5,193 nucleotides of DNA, from assembly GCA_011041825.1 (NCBI GenBank), contig DRAO01000395.1:1-5193 (forward strand), given 5' to 3'. Each line of letters opens with the position of its first letter. The stretch's first letter is position 1. The translations under genes and the position numbers were made by a program. The stretch comes from Chloroflexota bacterium. GTDB lineage: Bacteria; Chloroflexota; Anaerolineae; SpSt-600. Below, piece after piece: positions 1 to 5,178 of the stretch. The notes under the pieces were generated by a model. The model did no database searches. It was not told where the DNA came from and saw nothing but the letters and a program-made list of their open reading frames with translations.

Positions 1-434
1 CCGGCACCTCCGGCCCCGCTCCCCAGGATGCGGATGCCCCACCATTGGCCCTCTTCAATCCCGCTGGTGAAGGTAATGGTCTGGGTGGAAGTGCCTACCG
101 CCACCAGTCTCCCTCCCGGCTCGACGATGATTTCGATTAAGTCCGAAACTCCACCGGGATAGGGGTTTGTGTCGGTGAAGATGCGCACTTCGGTGCCGGG
201 GAGCACCGTCAGCGTGGCCCCATTTTTCACCACCACATCGCTGGTGACGGTCACCACCTCTGGCCCCCAGGTGGTGTCGGTATCAATTACGGTGTAAGCA
301 GGCGGACGTGGTGGGGGGGCTGCTTGGGCCATCTTCGGCTGGCCACTTTCCATCAAGGCCAGGAACGTTGCCATTGTCAGGATGGCGATGATGAATGTAG
401 CCATTATGAGCAAGATTTGTCTATACCCACGCAT
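1..434 (-). CDS. Secreted parallel beta-helix-like protein, N-terminal part (runs off the window)
   Basis: The reading frame starts at ATG 434-432 and stays open for 144 codons to the window edge, so the C-terminus is missing. Residues 1-38 look like a signal peptide: a basic start (MRGYRQ), a hydrophobic stretch from about 7 to 28 (ILLIMATFIIAILTMATFLA) and an AQA cleavage-like site at 36-38, followed by a proline-rich linker. The mature part contains DTTWGPEVV (about 53-61), then DVVVKNGATLTVLPGTEV, and later IEEGQWWGIRI (126-136). This is the pattern I know from right-handed parallel beta-helix or 'right-handed repeat' surface proteins, where NGATLTVLPGTEVRI-type strands are followed by a GxWxGIRI-type rung. 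A secreted or cell-surface role is inferred; substrate and function cannot be told. The start is well supported by a perfect AAGGAGGT six bases upstream. It lies downstream of the 65-aa gene on the same strand, 65 bases away. Confidence 0.8.
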   Translation of the reverse strand, partial: MRGYRQILLIMATFIIAILTMATFLALMESGQPKMAQAAPPPRPPAYTVIDTDTTWGPEVVTVTSDVVVKNGATLTVLPGTEVRIFTDTNPYPGGVSDLIEIIVEPGGRLVAVGTSTQTITFTSGIEEGQWWGIRILGSGAGGA

Positions 435-440
435 AGCCGT

Positions 441-448
441 ACCTCCTT
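441..448 (-). promoter_or_regulatory. Strong ribosome binding site for the beta-helix protein
   Basis: On the minus strand this reads AAGGAGGT, a full match to the 16S anti-Shine-Dalgarno, with six bases to ATG 434. It fixes the start of the secreted protein. The same octamer (ACCTCCTT on the plus strand) recurs at 502-509, on the other side of the heptamer array. Confidence 0.8.
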
Positions 449-454
449 ATGTAA

Positions 455-496
455 GAATGGCGAATGATGAATGGCGAATGGTGAATGGCGAATGGC
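455..496. repeat. Six tandem heptamers (GAATGGC type) between two minus-strand genes
   Basis: Six consecutive 7-mers run without a break: GAATGGC, GAATGAT, GAATGGC, GAATGGT, GAATGGC, GAATGGC. The array fills most of the 65-base gap between the stop of the 65-aa gene and the start of the beta-helix gene. Unlike the three tracts inside the regulator, no inverted (GCCATTC) arm is seen beside it. The octamer ACCTCCTT lies on both sides (441-448 and 502-509). On the minus strand it can be read as a 17-codon frame from ATG 499-497 (MRHSPFTIRHSS...), but this is repeat sequence and probably not a gene. Confidence 0.85.
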
Positions 497-499
497 GCA

Positions 500-697
500 T
501 CACCTCCTTTCTCCCCTTATTTGCTTTCGCAGGAAATCCATCAGTGCCTCCAGGGTGGTGAAGCCGTATCGCTGGCCGGTGCGGGGGTCTTCCAGGCTGA
601 AGCGCCATATGCCAGGGCGCCCGGGCGAGGCAGGCCGTTCCTCCCACAGGCGGAGCAGGTAAGCCTGGTAACGCAGGCCGCTTTGTTCATCGCTCAT
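500..697 (-). CDS. Small hypothetical protein, 65 aa, YQAYLLRLWEERP type
   Basis: A 65-residue protein starting at ATG 697-695, with GGAGG at 708-704 on the minus strand and a six-base spacer. It has no signal peptide, membrane segment or cysteine, so it is probably cytoplasmic. Two blocks stand out: YQAYLLRLWEERP (10-22), and WRFSLEDPRTGQRYGFTTLE (31-50) followed by ALMDFLRKQ. From memory, this arrangement (aromatic/Leu-rich helix, short Pro/Gly linker, then a WRFSLEDPRTG strand-turn and a GFxxLEALxxFL helix) is common in uncharacterised small proteins of Chloroflexota; I know of no assigned function. It precedes the secreted protein on the same strand and may be cotranscribed with it. Its last codons and stop (AGG AGG TGA) themselves form an AGGAGGTGA Shine-Dalgarno-like sequence. 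Confidence 0.75.
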   Translation of the reverse strand: MSDEQSGLRYQAYLLRLWEERPASPGRPGIWRFSLEDPRTGQRYGFTTLEALMDFLRKQIRGERR

Positions 698-726
698 TGG
701 ATTCCTCCAGGGTTTTGTGCTATAAT
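697..726 (+). promoter_or_regulatory. Candidate sigma-70-like promoter in the divergent intergenic region
   Basis: A perfect TATAAT lies at 721-726, with TTGGAT at 697-702 as a weak -35 box (18-base spacer). Transcription would start near 733 and run toward the BTAD regulator, giving a leader of about 220 bases. The TATAATTGTA sequence is near-palindromic: on the minus strand it reads TACAATTATA, so the same spot could supply a -10 for the opposite gene pair, although I found no convincing minus-strand -35. The -35 overlaps the start codon of the 65-aa gene. Sequence match only. Confidence 0.4.
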
Positions 727-780
727 TGTAGCAGGCAATCGTTCACAAATCGTTTAGAAATCAACAAATCTCAGGGAAGA

Positions 781-819
781 GTTTTTCCAGGCAGGGGCGA
801 AGCCGCTGCCCGGAAAAAC
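781..819. other. Long imperfect hairpin in the regulator leader (GTTTTTCC...GGAAAAAC)
   Basis: Left arm 782-794 (TTTTTCCAGGCAG) pairs with 806-818 (CTGCCCGGAAAAA) with one mismatch; a G/G mismatch follows, then GGC (796-798) pairs with GCC (802-804) around a GAA loop. A closing G-C pair extends it to 781 and 819. The T-run is on the 5' side and the A-run on the 3' side, on either strand, so it is not a normal intrinsic terminator. A smaller stem, AACCTG/CAGGTT (817-822 with 829-834), follows at once. It could be an operator dyad, a leader RNA fold or an extragenic palindrome; the sequence does not decide. Confidence 0.6.
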
Positions 820-881
820 CTGTTTCCTCAGGTTAAACCACTCCAGGTAGATAGGGGAAAAATTCAGGAGGATAAGGGAGA

Positions 882-915
882 TGTTTTTATATGGCGAGAT
901 AGCCACATAAAAACA
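882..915. other. Second T-rich/A-rich hairpin overlapping a possible 9-codon leader peptide
   Basis: Arms 882-895 and 902-915 form a 14-bp stem with one mismatch (GTTTTTATATGGC against GCCACATAAAAAC) and a six-base loop, GAGATA. It shares its GTTTTT and AAAAAC ends with the dyad at 781-819. AGGAGG at 866-871 lies nine bases before ATG 881, which opens the nine-codon frame MFLYGEIAT ending at TAA 908-910, so translation would run through the left arm and loop and into the right arm. Ribosome occupancy could therefore affect folding, but no terminator or second competing stem is evident, so attenuation is speculation. Confidence 0.5.
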
Positions 916-937
916 GCTTATCCCCCGCAGGGTTCGC

Positions 938-945
938 AAAAGGGG
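938..945 (+). promoter_or_regulatory. Ribosome binding site deciding the regulator start
   Basis: AAAAGGGG ends eight bases before ATG 954 but only two before the in-frame GTG at 948. The spacing favours ATG 954 as the start of the BTAD regulator, giving MAEVLRLKLLGG as N-terminus. Confidence 0.55.
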
Positions 946-953
946 TTGTGCAG

Positions 954-2216
954 ATGGCTGAAGTGTTGAGGCTAAAGCTTTTGGGGGGTCTGCACATTAC
1001 CTTGGGCGAAGCCGAGTTGAAAGGATTCGTCTCCCGTAGAGCACAGGCGTTGCTGGTGTACTTAGCCGTAACCGGTCGTGCCCACTTCCGAGATGCCCTG
1101 GCAGGCCTCCTGTGGGGAGAACTCCCCCAACGACGGGCAGCAGGCAACCTCAGGGTTGTCCTCTCCAACCTGCGCCACCTCCTCCCCAACCACCTCACCA
1201 TCACCCGCCAGAGCGTGGAATTTAACCGAGATGCCCCCTATTGGCTCGATGTGGAGGAGTTTGAGAAGAGAGTGAGGAGTGAGGAGTTAGGAGTGAGGGG
1301 TGAGGGAGCGCAACTCGTAACTCCTAACTCGCAACTCCTAACTCGCAACTTGCACGAGGCGGTGGAACTTTACCAGGGCGATTTCCTGGAGGGATTTTAC
1401 ATCTCTAAGGCCCCGGCTTTCGAGGAATGGATGCTGTTGGAACAAGAACGGCTGCGGCAGATGGCCCTGCAAGCCCTGCATAACCTGGTGCAATACCACA
1501 CCTTACGGGGAGAGTACGCCGCCGGTATAAAATATGCTACCCGGTTGCTGGCCCTCGACCCCTGGCGGGAAGAGGCACACCGGGAATTAATGCTGCTGCT
1601 GGCCCTCACCGGGCAGCGCAGCGCAGCCCTGGCCCAGTATGAGAAATGCCGCCATCTGCTGGAAACGGAACTGGGCCTGGAGCCGCTGGAAGAGACCAAG
1701 GCCCTCTACGAACGAATACGCTCCACCCCCTCATACCACTCCGTTGCTTCCCTGCGTCCCGCCTTCGGCCCCGTGCTCCCCTTCGTGGGGCGGGGTGAAG
1801 AGCACGCTGTGCTCGTGGATTGGTGGAAAGCAACGCAACAAGGTGAGGGGCGGCTGGCCTTGGTCGAAGGAGAAGCCGGGGTGGGCAAAACCCGCCTGGT
1901 GGAAGAGGTGGCCCGTTATGTAAGGGCCCGGGGTGCGATAGTACTGGAAGGCCATTGTTACGAGTTCGGCGGCAACCTGCCCTATCAACCCATCGCCGAA
2001 GCCCTGCGGGGATGTTTGAGCAGGGGACGAGAGGGCTCCCCTTCACACCCTGGCTCCTCTGCATCTCCGTACTTTCGCACCTCCACACCTCTGCTCCGGT
2101 GTGGCTGGCGGAGCTATCCCAGTTGCTGCCAGAGTTGCGTGAAATGTATCCCGACCTCCCCGAACCCCTCCGCACCTCCGGGGAGGCCGCCCGTCAGAGG
2201 CTTTTCGAGGCCGTAG
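954..2216 (+). CDS. BTAD/AfsR-type transcriptional regulator, N-terminal half (winged helix, BTAD, NTPase P-loop); frame broken downstream
   Basis: From ATG 954 the protein opens with an OmpR/SARP-like winged helix (about residues 3-95: LRLKLLGGLHITLG, RRAQALLVYLAV, LWGELPQRRAAGNLRVVLSN). It continues with a bacterial transcriptional activator (BTAD) domain containing LYQGDFLEGFYI, EEWMLLEQERLR and the LETELGLEPLEETKALYERI ending. An NTPase domain follows with PFVGRGEE and a Walker A GEAGVGKT at about residues 306-313. In AfsR/DnrI relatives such proteins bind direct repeats at promoters and use NTP binding as a switch. Family-like sequence stops at about EALRG (to base 2012); the remaining 68 codons to TGA 2216 (GWRSYPSCCQSC...) are the wrong frame. 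The expected continuation lies in the frame of the next gene, so this half lacks Walker B and all TPRs. A heptamer palindrome (1270-1351) is read in frame between winged helix and BTAD as RSEELGVRGEGAQLVTPNSQ. The split is real decay, a sequence error or recoding. Confidence 0.85.
   Translation: MAEVLRLKLLGGLHITLGEAELKGFVSRRAQALLVYLAVTGRAHFRDALAGLLWGELPQRRAAGNLRVVLSNLRHLLPNHLTITRQSVEFNRDAPYWLDVEEFEKRVRSEELGVRGEGAQLVTPNSQLLTRNLHEAVELYQGDFLEGFYISKAPAFEEWMLLEQERLRQMALQALHNLVQYHTLRGEYAAGIKYATRLLALDPWREEAHRELMLLLALTGQRSAALAQYEKCRHLLETELGLEPLEETKALYERIRSTPSYHSVASLRPAFGPVLPFVGRGEEHAVLVDWWKATQQGEGRLALVEGEAGVGKTRLVEEVARYVRARGAIVLEGHCYEFGGNLPYQPIAEALRGCLSRGREGSPSHPGSSASPYFRTSTPLLRCGWRSYPSCCQSCVKCIPTSPNPSAPPGRPPVRGFSRP
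1270..1351. repeat. Heptamer quasi-palindrome inserted in frame in the regulator
   Basis: Five 7-mers of the GAGTGAG type (1270-1304; the third is GAGTTAG), a five-base centre GGAGC, then six 7-mers of the complementary type (GCAACTC, GTAACTC, CTAACTC, GCAACTC, CTAACTC, GCAACTT; 1310-1351). GAGTTAGGAGT at 1284-1294 is perfectly complementary to ACTCCTAACTC at 1320-1330 and again at 1334-1344, so the tract can fold into a long stem. It falls between FEKRV and LHEAVELYQGDF, which are close together in relatives, and keeps the reading frame. The encoded peptide resembles low-complexity 'SEELGVR'/'NSQLLT' inserts that I recall from Chloroflexota and cyanobacteria. Confidence 0.9.
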
Positions 2217-4789
2217 CCCGCTTCCTGCTGGCCCTGGTTAAGGTGGATAGAACAGCAGGTTTGCTATTCTTCTTCCTCGACGACCTCCATTGGGCCGACC
2301 AAGCCACGCTGGATCTGTTACATTACCTGGTACGCCGGCTGAAAGGGGCTCCCATCTGGATTGTGGGCACCTACCGGCCCGAAGAGGTGAGTTTAACCCA
2401 TCCGTTGACCCGGCTCCGGCAGGGGTTAGGGCGTGACCACCTGGTTAACCTCCTGATCCTGAAGCCCCTTTCCTCCGAGGCGGTAGAAGAACTTGCCCTC
2501 TCCTTGGTCGGTGAGGAAGCCGCTTCGGACTTCGGTACCTTCCTCTACCGGGAGAGCGAGGGCAACCCCTTCGTGCTGAGTGAGATAATAAGGACCCTAT
2601 ATGAACGGGGGGTGCTCCAGAAGACAACCGAATTGGGGCATTGGCATATAACGGGCAAACTGGACGGAACAGAGGTATTGCTCCCCGCCAGCGTGCAGGA
2701 CATCATCCTGCAGCGAGTGGGGCGGTTGAGCGAACCGGCCCGGCGGTTGCTGACCCTGGCAGCGGTCATCGGGCGGCAGTTTGACATCCCGCTTCTGCGA
2801 GCGGCAGCCGGCCCGGATGCAGAAGCAGTGGATACAAGCCTTGATGAGTGGCTAACCCGCCGCCTGGTGAGACAGATTGGCGAATCGGCGAATAAGCGAA
2901 TCAGCGAATCAGCGAATCGGCGAATAAGCGAATCACGAATCAAGATTCAAGATTCGCCGATTTATGATTCGCAGCTTCATCACTCTTTCGACTTCAGCCA
3001 CGATAAAATCCGGGCCGTCGTCTACCGGGCGGCAACTGCGGGCCGCCGCCGGGCCCTTCACCAGCGGGTGGGAGAAGCACTGGAGATGCTGTATGCCGAC
3101 CGTTTGGAAGCCGTCTACGAGCAATTGGCCCATCACTATGAGCAGGCTGGCGCAATTGAGGGGGCACTCACCTACTTGCCGCTGGCGGCAGCCAAAGCGG
3201 CGGCTGTGTACGCCAACCAGAAAGCCCTGGACTATTACGACCGGGCGCTGGCATTGCTGGGGAAGGAAGACCGGCGTCGTTGGGCAATCCTCCTGGAAGA
3301 GGGGAAAATCCTCCGGTTCATCGGCAAATATGAAGAAGCGATAGCTGCTTACCAGCAAGTGGTGGAAAAATCCCAGGACGTTGCCGGAAGCCAGTTGCTG
3401 GCAGCGCAGGCAGCCAACGAATTGAGTATGATCTGTCGGGCACGCCGGGACTACGACGAAGCCAAGGCGTGGGCCTGGAAAAGCTACCATCTGGCTGAAG
3501 GGGCCAGTGAGATGGACCGCCTGGAGGAACAGGCGCAAGCGAGGCAGAACCTGGGGCTGATTGAATGCGAGCAAGGGAACCTGGAGGCGGCCCAAGGACA
3601 ATTGGAGGAAGCACTGGCACTGTATCGCTCATTGGGTGACCAACATGGCGTGGCCGATTGCCTGAGCGGCCTGGGCCGTATTTTCTCCACCAAAGGGCTC
3701 TACGAGACCGCTCGGCAGCAATTCAAGGAGGCGCTGGCCATCTTCCAGGGCCTCGGCGACCGGCAGAGCGAGGCCACTTGCCTGAGGATCATCGGGGTCA
3801 CCTACTGGCGTCAGGGGGCAAATGACGCCGCTCAGGAAGCCTTCACCGAGAGCCTGGACATCTGCCGGGCCATTGGCGACCAACTGGGCGAAGCATACGC
3901 CCTCAATGACCTGGGATTGGTCTACATCGTCCAGGGAAACCACAACGAGACCCAGCGCTGCTGGGAGGAAAGTGCAGCCCTTTTCCGGTCGTTGGGCCTG
4001 GAGAACCGGGTGGCCGTCGCTCTGCACCGTTTGGGCATACTGCATATGAGTCAGGGGGATTACACCGCAGCCCGAGAGTGCCTGGAGGAGAGCCTGGCAA
4101 TCCACCGGGCCACCGATGCGAAACCCCGTGAGGCCCTGGACCTGGGATGGCTGGGCGTTCTCTACCTCTCACAAGGCGACTACGAGAATGCCCGCCGCTG
4201 TCTGGAAGAAGCCTTGGCATTAGACCGGGAAATCGGAGGCGGTGAAGAGGAAATTTGGCACCTCAACTTACTGGGGGCCGTGGCCTATGAAACAGGCAAC
4301 CTGACCGAAGCAGGGAATTACCTCCGGGAAGCTATTCAATTGGCCAAAGAACGAGGTGTAAACCTGGGATTGCACGAGGTTTACCGTCGGCTGGCCGTGA
4401 TGCATCTTAGCCAAGGGGATGGAAAGGCAGCCCTGGCCGCTGCCAGGCAAGCACTGACCGAGGCCAGAGCCGGAGATGACGAGAAAGCCCTTGGCTCCTG
4501 TTGGCTCATTCTGGGGACCGTATACGGCAGTGGCCTGGTGGAGGAGGCCGAAGACCCGGTTCCTTATTTCCAACGAGCCTTAGAATTGCTGGCCGACGGC
4601 GATCCATTCTGGTATGGCGTGGCCTTACGGCGCTACGGGGCGTATCTAATGCGTAGCGGGGACCAGGAAGGGGGGCAAACCTGCCTCCGGGAGGCAGAGG
4701 CCCTCTTCCAGCGGCTTGGCGCCCGGGGCGAATTGGACAAGGTAACCCGGTTGTTGGCCGGGAGCGATTCACCCCGCCTCAGGTGGTGA
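2012..4789 (+). CDS. BTAD/AfsR-type regulator, C-terminal half (NTPase Walker B to TPR array); out of frame with the first half
   Basis: The frame is open from before 1955 (a TTG there is the longest start), but residues before about 2099 do not look family-like; I give ATG 2012 as the first plausible start, with a poor ribosome site, yielding 925 aa. Family-like sequence begins VWLAELSQLLPEL, then Walker B LLFFFLDDLHWAD (84-96), the NTPase lid/winged region LPASVQDIILQRVGRL to AAVIGRQFD (about 224-258) and DFSHDKIRAVVY (about 326-337). From about 385 to 910 there are some ten TPR-type helical pairs with roughly 40-residue spacing and QGN/QGDY turns (for example QGNLEAAQGQLEEALALY), expected to bind a protein or ligand. 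There is no C-terminal LuxR helix-turn-helix; DNA binding would come from the upstream half. An octamer palindrome (2881-2972) is read in frame. On its own this half has no Walker A and no DNA-binding domain. The TGA at 4787-4789 lies 21 bases before the next start. Confidence 0.85.
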   Translation: MFEQGTRGLPFTPWLLCISVLSHLHTSAPVWLAELSQLLPELREMYPDLPEPLRTSGEAARQRLFEAVARFLLALVKVDRTAGLLFFFLDDLHWADQATLDLLHYLVRRLKGAPIWIVGTYRPEEVSLTHPLTRLRQGLGRDHLVNLLILKPLSSEAVEELALSLVGEEAASDFGTFLYRESEGNPFVLSEIIRTLYERGVLQKTTELGHWHITGKLDGTEVLLPASVQDIILQRVGRLSEPARRLLTLAAVIGRQFDIPLLRAAAGPDAEAVDTSLDEWLTRRLVRQIGESANKRISESANRRISESRIKIQDSPIYDSQLHHSFDFSHDKIRAVVYRAATAGRRRALHQRVGEALEMLYADRLEAVYEQLAHHYEQAGAIEGALTYLPLAAAKAAAVYANQKALDYYDRALALLGKEDRRRWAILLEEGKILRFIGKYEEAIAAYQQVVEKSQDVAGSQLLAAQAANELSMICRARRDYDEAKAWAWKSYHLAEGASEMDRLEEQAQARQNLGLIECEQGNLEAAQGQLEEALALYRSLGDQHGVADCLSGLGRIFSTKGLYETARQQFKEALAIFQGLGDRQSEATCLRIIGVTYWRQGANDAAQEAFTESLDICRAIGDQLGEAYALNDLGLVYIVQGNHNETQRCWEESAALFRSLGLENRVAVALHRLGILHMSQGDYTAARECLEESLAIHRATDAKPREALDLGWLGVLYLSQGDYENARRCLEEALALDREIGGGEEEIWHLNLLGAVAYETGNLTEAGNYLREAIQLAKERGVNLGLHEVYRRLAVMHLSQGDGKAALAAARQALTEARAGDDEKALGSCWLILGTVYGSGLVEEAEDPVPYFQRALELLADGDPFWYGVALRRYGAYLMRSGDQEGGQTCLREAEALFQRLGARGELDKVTRLLAGSDSPRLRW
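2019..2098. repeat. Degenerate period-8 repeat tract at the frameshift
   Basis: Six octamers can be laid end to end from 2046: CACCCTGG, CTCCTCTG, CATCTCCG, TACTTTCG, CACCTCCA, CACCTCTG (to 2093), consensus close to CACCTCNG. Upstream, 2021-2035 is purine-rich (CAGGGGACGAGAGGG) and turns over at GGGCTCCC (2033-2040), like a worn inverted arm. Family-like protein ends before this tract in one frame (EALRG, to 2012) and resumes after it in another (VWLAELSQLLPEL, from 2099), so the tract is extra sequence and contains, or is, the lesion. The octamer pattern is weaker than in the other tracts. Confidence 0.65.
2881..2972. repeat. Octamer quasi-palindrome inserted in frame in the regulator
   Basis: Eight near-identical units (CGAATCGG, CGAATAAG, CGAATCAG, CGAATCAG, CGAATCGG, CGAATAAG, CGAATCA, CGAATCAA; 2881-2943, one of 7 nt) are followed by four inverted ones (GATTCAA, GATTCGCC, GATTTAT, GATTCGC; 2944-2972). 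The turnover point is GAATCAAGATTC (2937-2948). AATCGGCGAAT at 2915-2925 is complementary to ATTCGCCGATT at 2952-2962. It lies between RRLVRQI and DFSHDKIRAVVY, neighbours in relatives, and adds about 30 residues (GESANKRISESANRRISES and so on) without changing frame. Confidence 0.9.
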
Positions 4790-4810
4790 TTTAGGGGAAC
4801 GGAGGGGAAT

Positions 4811-5178
4811 ATGCAGCACATCATTTACGGCGCCTGTCCCCACGATTGCCCGGATACCTGCGCTTTCCTCACCACCGTCGAGGACGGCAAAGCGGTGAGC
4901 ATTCGGGGCTCCCCTGAACACCCCATACCGAATTTTTCCGCCGCCTGGCGAAGGCGATGGGCTTTGAACAAGTAAGCGATGAAACCCTCCCCGGCGTGGT
5001 GGTGAGCCCCAGCATATGGTGGGGCAGCCATTCACCAGGGGGAACCTGTGTCAACGCCACCACCCCCGATGGGGAAGCCGACCTGGGAGGCGGCGCTACG
5101 TTCTATTCCAATTGGGTGGAGGTGGAAAAAGACGTTGTCCCTGTGCGGTCTTACCGCCGCACAGGGACAACCTCCTAA
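4811..5178 (+). pseudogene. Molybdopterin oxidoreductase remnant: N-terminal, middle and C-terminal pieces joined
   Basis: ATG 4811, five bases after GGAGG, opens [20 protein letters not shown]...[16 protein letters not shown], the N-terminus of a molybdopterin-dependent oxidoreductase. The cysteines of CPHDCPDTC are three of those that bind the [4Fe-4S] cluster; the family's fourth cysteine, in the following GxxCxK segment, is missing. This frame ends at TAA 4973-4975 after 54 codons. In another frame [15 protein letters not shown] (about 4927-4971) matches a segment deep inside the family, then [24 protein letters not shown]...DLGGGATFYSNWVEVE (4972 to about 5130) matches the C-terminal molybdopterin-dinucleotide-binding domain. 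Relatives are about 650-750 aa; only about 110 remain. The piece ends at TAA 5176-5178 after a tail made from the palindrome at 5134-5171. Residual Shine-Dalgarno and 21-base spacing suggest it was once cotranscribed with the regulator. Confidence 0.8.
5134..5171. repeat. Perfect 15-bp inverted repeat at the end of the oxidoreductase remnant
   Basis: GTTGTCCCTGTGCGG (5134-5148) and CCGCACAGGGACAAC (5157-5171) are exactly complementary around an eight-base spacer, TCTTACCG. There is no T-run after the stem on the plus strand (CTCCTAAGG follows), and on the minus strand the sequence after the stem is GTCTTTTTCC, so a minus-strand intrinsic terminator for a convergent gene beyond the window is possible. 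It could equally be an extragenic palindrome or part of a mobile element end. It lies inside the open frame and supplies the last dozen codons, beyond the family-like sequence. Confidence 0.75.

Noticed and set aside
455..499. Small minus-strand gene starting in the heptamer array (MRHSPFTIRHSS...)
   Set aside because: It consists entirely of repeat sequence, and the AGGAGG ahead of it is only two or three bases from the ATG.
781..819. Intrinsic terminator
   Set aside because: The T-run precedes the stem and the A-run follows it on both strands, the reverse of what termination needs.
2004..2040. Programmed -1 frameshift signal joining the two regulator halves
   Set aside because: The required shift is compatible with -1, but I found no X XXY YYZ slippery heptamer in frame within the interval and no clear stimulatory stem; only a G-run at 2008-2011 and one at 2023-2026. 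Not supported, though not excluded.
1606..2175. 189-codon open frame on the minus strand
   Set aside because: Antisense to clear BTAD and NTPase coding sequence; Arg/Pro/Gly-rich composition typical of a shadow frame.
2881..2972. CRISPR array
   Set aside because: Units are 7-8 nt with no spacers, and the tract is read through by the regulator's frame.
2933..3601. 222-codon open frame on the minus strand
   Set aside because: It lies opposite the TPR coding region, is rich in Pro/Cys/Phe with no recognisable domain, and arises from codon bias of the GC-rich plus-strand gene.
4957..5178. Separate 73-aa gene starting at ATG 4957
   Set aside because: Family-like sequence ([10 protein letters not shown]) continues upstream of this ATG in the same frame, no ribosome site precedes it, and the product matches only the end of a much larger enzyme.
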